Shown here one piece after another: positions 1 to 12,778 of a stretch of 64,000 nt of DNA (position 1 is its first letter; every line of letters starts with the position of its first letter). Below the pieces are notes generated by a model. The model searched no databases, was not told the DNA's origin, and saw nothing but the letters and a program-made list of their open reading frames with translations. The DNA lies in assembly GCF_014851395.1 (NCBI RefSeq), contig NW_024040374.1:25562772-25626771 (forward strand), in the 5' to 3' direction. The DNA is from Micropterus salmoides. Lineage: Eukaryota > Chordata > Actinopteri > Centrarchiformes > Centrarchidae. A program made the position numbers and the translations under genes.

Positions 1-399
1 CTTATTCTATGAAGCGTCTGTAACTGTGTAAAGACAATTAAGACATGATTGATACACACACACGCACACACAATTTAATGGCTGTACGCATATTTAATTG
101 TATATGAAAGGGATGCTTCACAGGAACTATATATTATAAACTAACAGATAAATAAATAGGAATTAAGGGCATTATAGGCTATTTATTTATTCCTATTTAA
201 CTACTTATAAATATCAGGGGGTAAAAGTGTTGCCATGAGTTCTAAATTGTAGATGTGAATTCTTTCTAACTCAATAATTTAGTTTTTCGCCACGTTAAAC
301 AATTTAGTGTTTTTGTAGTTTTCACTTCAATGGAAGTCCTTAATTCAGCCACGAAACATTCGTACCCGCCTAGCCGTGCATGTTTCGGTGTACGCCGGC

Positions 400-575
400 T
401 GTGATAATAAATAGACTCATGCGAACGTCACCCTCCAGACGTCATCCAATCAACAGGTCGTTTTCTCAGGATTGTCACGTAGTTGGTGAAATAGAAAGCT
501 GTATTTTATGTAGGCGTACACGACAACGGCCAATCCAGACCAAGAAGGCGGGACAAACGGGCTGCCGACTGTTCT
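400..575 (+). promoter_or_regulatory. Candidate main fryl promoter, TATA-less
   Basis: A CpG-bearing stretch in otherwise AT-rich DNA. It holds a CRE-like GACGTCAT (438-445) and a half site ACGTCA (425-430), CCAAT boxes at 446-450 and 530-534, and an E2F/Sp1-like GGCGGGA at 547-553. No TATA box lies at a suitable place. It sits just upstream of a candidate non-coding exon that ends in a strong donor. In mammals the FRYL 5' end faces another gene head to head, so it could be bidirectional, but nothing on the minus strand shows that here. Confidence 0.5.
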
Positions 576-740
576 GACAGTGAAGCTCTCCCAACACCGA
601 AACAGACTTAAAAAAAATCACACCACTACGCAAATCCTTCCAATGGAGGAGGGCCAGGACGTTGAAGCTTGTTCGGCAAATGAAAAGAACGTATGCAAGC
701 TAGCTGCATAGCTCAACAACAGGGAGAGGAAACAAAAGTT
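575..740 (+). other. fryl: Candidate non-coding first exon of fryl
   Basis: The segment ends at 740 in front of GTGAGTAACG, a near-perfect donor. It carries only a 22-codon upstream ORF (643-711, starting MEEGQDVEAC) that stops inside the exon, so it cannot extend the FRYL reading frame. A transcript from here spliced to exon 2 would start translation at 27230, as in the usual vertebrate FRYL protein. The 5' boundary is a guess. Confidence 0.45.
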
Positions 741-2798
741 GTGAGTAACGTCGGCTTAAAAAAGATGAAGTAATTGGGGACACTGCGGTTGCTATCTAAT
801 GTCGTTAACGTTGGCGCACGTCAAGTTCCTTGATTAACTTTGCCGTTGAGGTTAACGTTAGCTTTCCAACTGTGGTGCCAAAATTGGCACCGTAGCATGC
901 TAAAGAAGGAGTTTGGCTCCTCTGCTAGTGAGTTAATCGCCTAGCTATCTTGCAAGTTTAATCGCAAGCACCGTTCAGATTCCTGCTGTCATTAGTTTTA
1001 TCGCTGCCAAATAGCTAGCTGTGCTGTTATCATTGTTATCATACTAGCATATAGAACGTAAACTTATAGGTGACAACTGGCTGGGCAGCTAAATCAAGTT
1101 GCTGCTGCTAGCTAGCCTTCTGCTCAACATTAGCAGTTTGCTCAATATCAACATCAGGCTAGTTGCTAACTAAAAGCTAACTTACAATGAACGTTAACGT
1201 TGCCTTAATACTTTAGCTAATTTTCACCTAACGTTAGATGTGCTAACGGTAGTTATCTTTTTGGTTGTAGTTTTGCCCTGGTTGTAAAAACTATTCGTGT
1301 CAGACAACAAAACCATCCACGAAATTGTTTGGCTACGTTATGTTTACCCGCAGTATGAAAATAACCACGCACACACAGTCCCCTCAGTTTTAATGCATTA
1401 GATTTATTATTTTGCTTATATCTAAGAACACTTTTGTTTGGGTGAGCTCAAACTTTAAAAGATGGTGTGTTTGAGGGGACTAGCTATAACATGCCCAAGC
1501 ATGGTGGTTCTTATGCATTGGCACAACAGTGAGAGAAATGTCAGCTTTGCATCTAACATTCCTCTGTGGACTTCATTCTTCTTGTTCAGAGTTCATCAGA
1601 CATACAATGAAGCATTTGTTTGTGTTCTGTAGAGACCCGAGCAGTGGCACATGGAGACAGACAGAGACGAATCTGGTCACTCTGCTGTGTGACTGGAGGT
1701 TGAGATGGCAAAACTTTTTCAGACAAAGGCCCAGAGACACAAAGTCATTTTGTGTTCGCTCATGGGCCCACATGAGGGTGGACTATGTTTGCAGTAATGA
1801 AAACTTTGTTGTGCATATATGCATTTAAAAGTTAGGTATGTCTTATTAGAAGAATCTGAAATTAAAATGTCATATTTGGTCATTAATAGTGTTAGATTTT
1901 GCTGCAGTGTACCATATTAGATAGATACTACTATGAAGTGGCCAACATAGTTTAAGCATTATACACACAAGACTTTATCTACTAGATCATTGGTCTTTGA
2001 AACTTGATCCCCGTTAGTCCCTGCCAGCATGAGCTTCTGATGGCAGTACACATGTGTAGTGTATCCTCTTGGACAAGTACAAACTAGAGGGAATTCCACT
2101 ACATTGCAGATAGATTATCTTATCTGGGTCATCATTACAGAGAATTAGAGTTTTTGGTTTATTCTGGTAAGACATTAATGGCGTCGAAGTGTATGGGGAT
2201 AAAAACCCGAGCTCTGTAAAACATCCCAACAGTGGCCCCTCACTAAGCTGCCCCCTGCATGGATTAACTGTCAACTCAGCATTTCAGGGGTGACTACAAA
2301 AATCTTATGTAATACAAAAATAACAACTCAAATTCTTAATTTGTGTTTTTCATCAAACAGTCCTATTAATCCAAAAAGTTGGTTGTTTTGGGGTCTTGTG
2401 GTATGTTTGAACTCTGCTGCAGTGATCAATTGCAACACAATTTTTGGGTGTCATATTACCAGCAGTTTGCATAGTAACAGCCTTTTCCCCCTCCCTACTT
2501 ATTTTGTGCCTGTGTTCCCTATCCCTAAGCTACATCTTGGTTCTACTGACTGCATAAAGTGTTATTCTTTAAACAGGATTGAAACCTGTGAATTCATTGT
2601 TCAGCACCTGCTTCAATGCCCCCTGACCTCTCGGTAGATAACTTGGTTCCATTCGGACAGCCCCTATAGGAAATCCTGATTGGCCTTCTGCAAAACTATC
2701 TGAGGTGCTCATGTCATATAATATCAGCTGTCACTTATTTGGCCAGATTACAGTAGATGACCACTTATCGAAACCTAGACTGACCAGTTGGATCCAGC

Positions 2799-2853
2799 TG
2801 TGTGTGTGTGTGTGTGTGTGTGTCTGTGTGTGTGTCTGTGTCTGTGTCTGTGT
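2799..2853. repeat. (TG)n microsatellite, interrupted by TC
   Basis: TG dinucleotide run that passes into TGTGTC-type units, about 55 bp. The short open frame across it is a repeat artefact. Confidence 0.95.
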
Positions 2854-5264
2854 TTGTATATGGCTAAATTATTAACTGGACAACTGAACAAATACTTTGA
2901 GGAATTGCACATACATTTGGCTGGAAACCTTGCTGTTCATTTAAATATTGCCCCCAACCTATTTCTCTGTGTGCTAGCACCCATCTTTATGGTCACATTG
3001 ACCTCTGCTGATCATTGAACCCAGTGCAAACTGTATCTCTAGAGCTCGTACAATTGAACGGCGTTGTTCTGCCCTTTTGTTTGTGGGAAATTTACATGCT
3101 ACAAAGAAGGCTTCCTGTAAAACTGTGAAGATAAGGAAATTAAATAGTCAGAAAGTGGTGATGATTTTCCAAAATGGTTAATAAAACAAAACAACAAAGA
3201 AAGTGTTCCTTTGTAATGTCTAGTAGCCTACAAAAGTCAGGTTTTTGTGTTCAAAGGTAATGAATGATGGTTGTGAATTGTTATGGAAATTAGTCGATGG
3301 TCACCATCTCTGACCTTCAAAGCCAACTTCCAAAAAGTGCTTTGTACATTAAAGCACAACCTCACTTACTATGATTTACATGGGTTAGGCACTCTTTTCA
3401 TTGATTGTATTGAAAGTCTTGGTAAAATGTAGCACACAATACGGACTGAGTATAGCTAGAAATAACTTATAATTGAGCCCTGCTGAGGAAGATTATCCTT
3501 GGCTTTGGGAGAGAGGTTTGGAGCATAATTGATGTTTGGGTCTGCCTTCGCCAAAGAAACCACCCTGTCTTTGCCCTCAAGGCGGCCTCAGCTGAGTTGC
3601 CAGTGTTTCTTCCATGTTTAGATCCATGATGGTAAAGTTGCGTTTCACATTTTGTATCATACATGTCATCCTGAACAATAAGAATGTCTGAAATGTAAAA
3701 AAAAAAAGGTGTTTGTTTATACACTTCCCTTCCCAGTCTGAAGAAGCAGTAATGTTTAGGCTCAAGAGGTAGTGATTACAACAGGGACAGGCCTGTCATT
3801 TAGTGTTGTAGGGAGCCAGATTTAGGCTAGCCCCCCTTTTGTCCAATTTACTGTAGCAAACTGCCTGTTTCTGAACATGACCTAGCCCAAATTCTTCAAG
3901 ACAAGCACAGCAAATATATTGCGTTACAGATTCTTGAGTTTGTTTTCTAAATGTTGATGATGGTTGTGCAGCTGTAATTCATTTAAAAGGTGAACTTGAA
4001 GGAAAGCACAGAACTCTTCCATGCTACTGGAAGAAGAAAGCTGAAGGAAACGGTGAAATGAGACAGGACAATCTTTTGTCAGGGTTATATTTTATTTCCT
4101 GGATGGACTATCAGTTTCCTATTTGCAGCATCCTTGCTGTGTACTGCACTCAGAACAGTGGAGGCCGATATTACATGAAGTCAAGTTAACCATTGATCCG
4201 TTCTGGTCTGCTGACCTTTAGCACTTTCGGTTGTACACCGTTTAAAAATGTACAATGTTTAACACAGATATGACCTTACACAGATCTGTAAATGCACTAA
4301 TCTGATAGAAGAAATAGAAACTATGTTGATATATGAGAGAGATTTTGGCAGTACTTGAGAAATGCGTGCGTTTGAGATCTTAAATATAGAGCAGGAGCTT
4401 AGTCTGTGGCTGTATTTGCAACAGCGTTCAGGATGTGCTCAGGGTTTGGCTTACCCTTTTTCTGTGGTCACACTACTTCATTTTTTGGAGTCGTTGAGTT
4501 GGAACAGGAAGTCAGATGTATTATTCGCAGGTCTGTCGGCGTGAGAAGTGAGTGACTGCGTCTGAGAAATGTGTTTTTTCTGCTGTCTGTGGTGTGATAA
4601 GTTATGAGTGATGGTATGTCGTCATGCCATGACTTTGGGGCCGTCAAGGTTTTTGTTTTTTCGCTTTGACTTGATATCGACACTGACCTGTTCTCACCAT
4701 CTGTCCACGGTACTAGAGTGGAAGTTTTCACACCTCAGCTTCTCTGTCTGGCTGCTGTGTGACTCAGTGGCTTGTTCTTCCTTCCTTTGTTTGACTACAG
4801 TTTGATAATGGTTTAAACTTTCAGTTTCTCATACTTACTGTATTTATTTGTAATATATAATATATAATTTATATCTAAAGTCACTGGATTATGTTTACAT
4901 ACTGTGCCCTACTCCTACCCTACATAGAAAACATTATGAATAAGATATACTTTATATCATACTTTAATATGCTACCTTCTGCGCTGAGGCAGGCGGTAAC
5001 AGCAATTGTATTACTGGGTATAACTATAAAACGTATTATTGGAGCAAGACCACTGAGCAGCTGTGACAGTGGAATTTTTCATTGTAGAAAATAGTCACAC
5101 ATTACTCAACACTTTAAGGATGTATGGGGCTGAACATTTTGCTTTGAGAGCTAACACAGAATGGAGGGAGCTAAAAACAAGGCAGTTTGGAGTTATTTCA
5201 TATATATATAAATATATAAAGAAGGATTCCCAGTCTCTTCCTTACAGAAATACACCTTATTAAT

Positions 5265-5355
5265 TTAACACTGGTGTTGGTATTCATCATTGGCCGATAC
5301 CCAACTTAAGTAATGGTATTGGGAATAAAGAAGTTGAGTCGGTGCATCCCTGATA
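5265..5355. mobile_element. Fragment of a hAT-like DNA element
   Basis: Holds GGCCGATACCCAA and ends in GTCGGTGCATCCCTGAT, wording typical of terminal parts of teleost hAT-type non-autonomous elements. No matching opposite end was found upstream, so this is at most a solo end. Confidence 0.4.
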
Positions 5356-5597
5356 AAAAGCAAATCTGTCAGATTCAGTGCTCCATATCTCTATTTTCCA
5401 AGCTACTGTAGCTGTCATATACTGTGACTTTCATCATACAGAAGTGGGCGGGGTTTAATCTCACCTGTGTTGGAAAAACGATAAACACGGACAGTTGCCC
5501 AAACAAGCTCCTTTGATTGGCCAAAGAGTTATCTGATCTCTCAGAAGAGCACCTAGAACTTGTCGTTTCTGAGGGAACAAACTTGTAGTGGCAGACT

Positions 5598-6406
5598 TAA
5601 AGCGGTCATATTATGCTTTTTGGCTTTTTCCCTCTCCTTTATTGAGTTATATATCTTTTTTTTGTGCATGTAATAGGTTTGAAATGTGAAAAAGCCCAAA
5701 GTCCACCCCAGAGGGAGTACCCATCTCCCACTGAAAACTCTGCTCTGAAATGCCTGAAAACAGCTCGTTTGTAGTTCAGCCTTTTCCCTTTGTTCTCTGT
5801 GACATCGCAGCAAAATGCGCATCATAATGCTCGCCAGCAGCTAGTCGGACACGCCCTCAAAAACACCAGTGGAAAAACACACTGAGCTGCAGCACACAGT
5901 GACGAGACGTCCGCCTACTGCCTCCCCTCTCCCTTCCAAACACTAGCTACCCTCCAGGCAGTCGAAGGACAGACAGTTGTTACTGTGATGTAGAGACAGA
6001 GCTCAGTTAAAACTTGATGGATGAAAAATACATGTTACAGATTAATAACTCATCGCTCTGAAACTCTTCCTCCAGTCGATGTTGCTAAGCTGGTAAGGGG
6101 ACATACAGCTGAACTGAAGCCGTGTTTACCAGCTTCTCACGAATCACCCTACTCTGATTGGCTAGTAATCCTTAACTAGAAACTGCGCATGTACAACTCC
6201 CAACAAAGATCTTGTAGAGGTGAGATGCATCACTCCATGGATAAAACGAAGCCTTCAACACACAGGGTAAAAAGAGGAGCTGCGGCAATGTGCAGTATGA
6301 CAAAAAATGTGGTGTTTTTTGAAAATGAAACCCTGTTAAACCTGTTGTGGTACAACCCCTAAATAGATTGTGAACCTATGTGAATGAGCATAATATGACC
6401 ACTTTA
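5598..6406. mobile_element. MITE-like non-autonomous DNA transposon
   Basis: About 809 bp bounded by 20-bp terminal inverted repeats with one mismatch: TAAAGCGGTCATATTATGCT at 5598-5617 and its inverse at 6387-6406. The ends start with TTA/TAA-like bases, which could reflect a short target duplication. The interior has no transposase; its longest frame (minus strand, 5553-5825) crosses the end and is not a gene. This type of element is common in spiny-rayed fish. Confidence 0.75.
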
Positions 6407-7806
6407 GGTATATGTAGTTGTTGACTTGTTCTGCAGGTGTGCAACTCTCATTGCATGAATTCGCATACTGATTTGCGGATGTGCTAATTTTTTCCATCTC
6501 TTAACATTTTTTGGATGTGGGGGTATGAACATGTTTTGGCAACAAATGTAGCAAAACCTTTTCCTAATTTGTGATTTGCAGAATTGGATTTGTGCACCTG
6601 TAATTAAGAATTTGAGAAGGTGTTTGTGGGAGAAAAAATAAATTCTACAAACTCCTAAAGCATTTTTCTCTGTGACCTCAACTTAGCCAATATACATGTG
6701 ACTCTTTTCTACTACAAATTCCACTGTTTTTCTCCATAAATAATTTCATACTTTCCATTTCAGCCACTATGATGATAAACTGGATGGAAAGTACAGTTTT
6801 GGAGGCTCTGATCGCTTATGTAACTGCCTCTTGGATGTAGTGTAATCTTCAGATTATTACTCTGCTCAGGAGGAGGTTTTAATCCTGTCCCAGCACAGAG
6901 CAAACCAGGCGGAAGTCAACATTAGGTCGACCTATCACTTTGCTGTGACCAGGTCTGGACTGTGCAACAGCCTGTACTGTACAGCCCTATCGTTATGCAG
7001 GATGTTGTTCTGTGTTATAGCAAACCATATCTGACCACACTTCAGTTATGTAGAATCAAATCTCTGGAATGTTGTGTTGACTGAAATAGAGACACGGAGA
7101 AACAGACTGCCATTCAAAAACAATTTCCTCAGTTCTAAGAGGCGAGTATTGAAAGATATACTCTCATGGCTGCTGATTATATCATGTAAATGTTGTGACC
7201 AGCCAAAGGTTAATTGAATCTACCTTTTTTAAATTTCAGGTTAGAAGAGGATATTTTATACTTAGTAGTGATGAAGGATAGAGTTGGTTTGTGTTTCTGT
7301 TTTCCTGTTGCTAAAGAGGTGATTTCTCTGCTCTGTTTCAGATTCTTGTGCAGTGAACTTGTGGACCCTCCTTTCTCTTTCCAGTTCCAGCCCCTGCTCT
7401 ATGGCCTTAAGGTACGTCACACAGGTTAAGTAGGTAGTGTTCCACTGTGTGATGTGGTTTAGGTTTTTCAGAAACGGCAAGCTAAGTAGTGTGGGAATGA
7501 ACAGGGTGTTGGATTAATCTTTGTTATGCTGAATCCTAAAGCTGGCAAAGTTGAATTTTCAGTCTTTTCTAGCTTGCAGTGTCTCCATGTAGGCCAAAGG
7601 TTTTAAGTTATGTTGCCATGTACTACTTTTACTCCTTATGTGCATAATGTGTATTTATCAAGCAGAGCCTGCTGGTTTAGCTCATATCCTTGTCACCGCA
7701 AAGTAACCGCTGTCTTTGTATACATGTGTTTGCATATGATGTGAATGGCTCAACATTATGACTCATTATTTTCAGTTTTATTAAAACTGAAACAAACTAA
7801 CGAGTA

Positions 7807-7830
7807 GGGGGGGGGGGGGGGGGGGGGGGG
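7807..7830. repeat. Poly-G tract
   Basis: 24 consecutive G bases on the + strand, in the middle of AT-rich intron. Confidence 0.95.
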
Positions 7831-9629
7831 ATGTGTTGGTTGAACCTTCTGTCAAATCAGCCACTGTACTGACATAGAGAAGATATGTACACAGAGTAAA
7901 GCTTAGATTTTTAATATTATATTTTAGTTCTAAATGTAAAATACAATATTAAAAAAATATTAGTGGATTACCAAATCGACTGGTACATGATAGCACTACA
8001 ATGATAAGGCTGAATGGTCCAACACAAAGTGAGCCCAATGTTAATATCTTGTGTCATACTCTGGGTTTTGTGTGTGCAAGTCATCTCATCAAGTACTAAA
8101 TAGATAACTGAAAAGTTGGGCCTAGTTGCTGTTCGGGTGAATTTCCAACACACAGATGACTTAAGCACTTCTGCTTTGCTGTCAGGTTTCATGACAGTGT
8201 TTGTTGGTGCAATATGTGCTACATAAATTATGTTCATTATTATTGTTGTTATTATATACTGTTAATCAGTTTGTATATTTCAGTTTTAGACTGAAGAAGA
8301 AATCAGTAGAATAGCCACTCTGTTATTGTGCTACAAATATAACCCTTAGTTGCAGTGCTAATGCTGGTCAACGTCCTCAAAACAGTAAGGGTAAAAATGT
8401 TTGAGGTTACATCATTTTGTTGAGCAAGGGACTGTAAAGATTGGGAAGTAGATTTGCCCTGGTGTGTTCCTCTAAATACTGGTTTTGCATATTATTGCTT
8501 CCTCTACGAGACGAGCGTCATCTCAGAATGCTAATTGGTCAGGACAGAAAAGAGGGTCATTTTGACGCAGGGCCTCATTCTCACATTTCTTAAGCAGTGA
8601 CAATCAAGTTGTCTGTTTTGCTTTGCCTCCCCAGTGTCAATCAGGACTGGGCAGAACCAGCTTGATCTCTTTGTATTTGAAAGTCTGAATGTTGCAGTAC
8701 TTAGTAAACAGTACCTTTTTTTTGTGATGAAATACTCGGCCTATAAACTTAACTTGTAGGTTCCCAGACCTGAAAAGTCAAAGTAGATAAAATAATAATA
8801 AAACCCCCAGCAATGAGCAGTAATCTGAGGCTGGGAGGAACAGAAGGTGTATTGTAGCGACAACGGAGAAGAAAAATGTGTCCTGGTAGAGCAGCGCTCT
8901 GAATGAACCATGACTGAACACTGACTGTAGTTGTTGGAGAGTGGGATTTTGTTTCTTGACTAAGTAAACTGTATTGATGTAAATGTAACCTCTAAAACGT
9001 AGCGGGACCATAAGAAGAAAACAGTAATGTGTATATGTAAGCAAGCAAAGTTTATCTGAATCTGACAGGATACATTACTGGAACTGTAGACAACTGTTAG
9101 TGCCACTCTGCACTATGCTACTGTTTCCACATCTAATTATGGACAGATGCATGCATATCTTTCAAGTGGTGTGTTGGTTGTTGCACATGGTGGTGTACAC
9201 ACGCACACTGTTTGGAAATAATTTCATTTGGGTTTCCATAATAAAATGAATATATAGATGTTATCAACACCCAACATTTTAACACCGTTAGTTAGGAGGA
9301 CAAGCCTTAATACTGAAATTTTAATTTAAAGTAGGTGAAATTAAGTTGATATTGCCATGTTAACTCTAAAGACATTCATATAAAGTTGCACTTACATACA
9401 CACATGAGCAATAATAAAATGTTATGGCTTCACAATTTCAGGTAACACTTGAGAGCCCTACACAGCAAGGCAGCATTGGAGCCTGGATAATGTGTTGGCT
9501 GTTTACACCATTAGAGGGCAGTGTAACATTGTTTTCATATTTGGCTTACTTGACCTGGACTGAGAACAGACTTGAACTGTTTATTGATATCGGAGGGGGG
9601 GAGCGAGTTCAGATATATGCGATCAGCAT

Positions 9630-9990
9630 CACTGTGGTAGGGTTGTGCTGACAGTGTCCTGACCAGCCTCCCTCCAGCTGACTGCAGAACAGACTCGGAT
9701 CTCTGGGCCCCAGCCCCTAGTTTTCCTGTTTTCTCCTGCTTGAAAGCAGAACAAGGCAGAGGCGGGTGGGACCCAGAATGGCATAGGAACGCTGCACATT
9801 GTTCCCAGAGCTTCCTCTTCCACATTCCTGGGCTGATTGGGATCGGGGCCTCCTGAGCATGAGTATTGTTCTAACTCAACAGCACCACAGACCTGGCCCC
9901 AGCAAACCACAGCTGCCTCCACTGACCATTGTGGTGCTCAGGCCGAGTGATGGCTATCTTTGCCTCATCAGTCATCTCCTCTGGCTCTCT
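9630..9990. other. GC-richer intronic block, possible regulatory DNA
   Basis: Base composition is clearly higher in GC than the surrounding kilobases and no simple repeats are seen. Overlapping open frames on both strands (about 96 codons) reflect the scarcity of stops in GC-rich DNA rather than a recognisable protein. A conserved non-coding element is possible but unproven. Confidence 0.3.
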
Positions 9991-10831
9991 CTGGCTCTAT
10001 CTCTCTCCAATTCTCTCTGACTCATTTCGTGATTCTTACCAAGATCTGCTGCCTCAGCCTTTCTGCATCTTCTGTTAGGCCTGTCTTGCACTATCCAATC
10101 CTTGCAAGTTCTCATTGTGATTTGGTATACATAATGATAATGGACGACACACGTGGATGGACGTCCATTTGCAGTACGGTTGTTGAAATGCTTAGAAATT
10201 CCAAATCCATCACTGACTATGGTCTCCAGCAGTGACTGAAGAGACCTCATGCTCTCTATCGCCAATGGGACCAAAATACTCAGACTGCCATCCTTCGAGC
10301 CTCGTGCTATTAAAAGTGGGCCTAAAAATATGTGTATTAGCTACTTTGGTTTAAAATGGATTTAACAATAAACTAATCTAATTTCATGAGGAAAAAAGAA
10401 GTGCGTTTCATTTTTACATCTTATGAGTGGTTTTTTTTGAGCTGCAGTCCAGCTCTAACAAGCTTTCTGGTGGTTTGCCATCAAATCTTGCTGAGAGTTT
10501 GGGGCTTGTCAACAATTATTTTGTACTGCTTGGTGTGCTTTCTGCCAGCTGGCCTCTAGAGGGCAGAGATTTTTAAAACTGCTGCACTGCAATTATTATT
10601 GCATTCTTCCGCTTTGTGCTTTCTACGCAGGTGAGGTTTGGTGTTGGATCCATGTACTGAAATAATATTCTTGAAATAAATAAAGTTTTATATAATTAGA
10701 AATCATTTCCCCTCTAAGGCTCTTGACAGTTTGTATACTGAAATAGTTTCTTCATCTTACTGTTGTAATGTTCACATGTTACAGTAGAGGGGGGAAGCAC
10801 TAATAACTGTCTGACCACACTTATTGGTCTT

Positions 10832-10838
10832 TCACACA

Positions 10839-10878
<40 letters not shown>
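10832..10878. repeat. (CA)n microsatellite
   Basis: CA dinucleotide run of about 45 bp. Confidence 0.95.
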
Positions 10879-10880
<2 letters not shown>

Positions 10881-12552
10881 GTGTTTTTGCCTTCGTATCT
10901 TTACCCTAACAATTTTCTCTGAAGGAGATGGGTACTTGGAACATGATGGAAGCCAGAATAAATTGATATACATCTTTGAGATCTTATTAAATTGGGTTAT
11001 GAATTGCCTACTTAAAAGGCATCCCATTCTAACCATCTGTGAAATGTAAGTCCATTATTATTTAGTCCACCACCCCTTGTTGTGGCTTGCTGCTGTTTTG
11101 CACTATACAGGTGGCATCTACCCACCTTGTCCTGCCGGAAATGAACGGCTAGTGTCTCATGTGAGTGGTTTGCTGAAACTCAACCATAGGGTGTAATGTA
11201 TGTGTGGCCACACAACCTTTACTGAAGACATTATAGAGTGTTAAAAGCTGCAAGGCTGAATTTGAATTCCCTTTAGGTTCTGCAGCACTACCAGCCCTTT
11301 TACATTAGTCTACATTTCTTAATTCATTAACAAAATGCTTAATTAGAGCAAGAAAAAATAACTGTTGTGCTGTTTTGTATAGCACATTTGATTTATCGTG
11401 GTGCACAGTGAATCGGCAGAAAAGACTTATTTTGATGGTGTTCTAACAGTGTGCTGCACGCTGGTGCTACAACATCTTTAATTTTTGTGGAGTGTTACAG
11501 CTTTGCTATTGAGGATTGACTATGTTGGTGCTTGGATGGTTTATTAATTTTTGCACTCAGTGCCAGAGAACAGCAAATTGATGATTTCTTTAGGCAGTGA
11601 GCTTTTATAAGAGTCAGCACTGTATAGCTCCTCAGCTAGGGATATTTGGAAGGGTTTGAATTTGCTGCAGGTACAAGCTGTGCAGCCAAGCAGAGCCCAG
11701 CAGTCTGTCATCACCCCGTTTCACAAACCCCATCACTTTGCTCATTCTACTTCTCTTCATAATAGCTCAGAGCACAGTCAAGCAGAAGTGAAAGCAATGG
11801 GAGGGGGTGCTTTTGTTATTTGAGTAAGTTAGCAATAGAGCAAACAAGCATTTGTATGTGGATGAATGCTAACAAATAGCACCATTCCGACTGATAAGGG
11901 CTATCAGTAAATGCAGGCGGGTGAGTGTAGCCAGCTCAATTAAGCTTTCCTACTTCTTATGGTGTCTGTCAATCTTCTTCCTCCTGTCTTGGTCTCTTTT
12001 GCTGGTGAGCGGCGCAGGCCAGCAGGGTGTGGCTTGTGTAGTCTCTGTTGTGATTGGCTGGTGGCCCAGGCTTGTGTTATCTCCTGTGGAACATGTTCTA
12101 GTCCCACCCCAGATAGTGCCTGGCACTCAAACATAGCCCTGCCCACTCACAATTACATCACAACCCATGTAAAGTGCCATATTTGTTTGCTTTCTCGGTT
12201 CACTGTGAGCAGACAGGTAATGTGGCAGCGACAGAAGTTTCTCACTCACTGTTGGCTAGCTACAGTGAACAGCTACTCCTCTACTAGTTAGTCCAGACAA
12301 ACGACTTAAGAAAGCCTGACAGGTAGTGTCTCCTCTGGTCTGTAAGAGCAGATCTCAGGGGCCATGCACACAGGCCTTGACGGTGAGTGAATGTGTAGCT
12401 GCTGTATGCAGGTAGCAGCTGGAGACAGTGACTGAACTCTGTCTGCATGCTACTGTTAATGGGGTAGATGACACAGTTTGTATGGGAGAATGGCGTGGCA
12501 CAGGATATTGGACTACACACCAGAGTGAAAGACAGAAAAAGACTTGTAAAAC

Positions 12553-12778
12553 ATGGAGTTTCTGAGGAGCTTGGTTCCGGCTGCCATCTCCGGGGAGGGT
12601 CCCATTGAACATGGGGGAGCCTTGCCCAGAGAGACCGGTCCACGGCTCCTTCGCATGAAACGACTTGGCCTGCTTGTCATGGGACAGACCATTGAGGAGG
12701 ATCCGGTAGAGCCGATAGAGTCAGACCCGGAGATCTGCTCATCCAGGCCTGGCCACGGTAACCGAACCCGTCTCAAAG
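12553..12778 (+). CDS. fryl: fryl alternative coding first exon 1a
   Basis: Open frame from an ATG in strong context (AAACATGG), with an in-frame TAA just upstream, to a donor at 12779 (AAAG then GTACAA). It encodes 75 codons plus one base (MEFLRSLVPA...NRTRLK), a basic and then acidic segment I do not recognise in other Furry proteins. The exon ends in phase 1 and so fits exon 2, whose 29 pre-ATG codons are open; the result would be a 105-residue N-terminal extension. A second GT at 12758 would give a 205-nt exon, also phase 1. The basis is splice logic and frame only, so it could be a fortuitous ORF, but three independent constraints agree. Confidence 0.65.

Larger units (their letters stand above)
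741..12552 (+). other. Long 5' intron region without recognised genes
   Basis: Nearly 12 kb without a supportable coding exon on either strand. Short open frames here are not conserved-looking. It contains a cluster of AACGTT palindromes (807-1235), TG, G and CA simple repeats, a hAT-like fragment near 5.3 kb, a MITE (5598-6406) and a GC-richer block at 9.63-9.99 kb. The rest is unremarkable intronic DNA. Confidence 0.7.

Noticed and set aside
1529..1828. Overlapping frames on both strands (99 and 66 codons)
   Set aside because: No family resemblance, no good splice sites and no conserved-looking composition.
9535..10274. Minus-strand frames of 96-100 codons
   Set aside because: Overlapping frames with unrelated sequences in a GC-rich stretch; no splice or family support.
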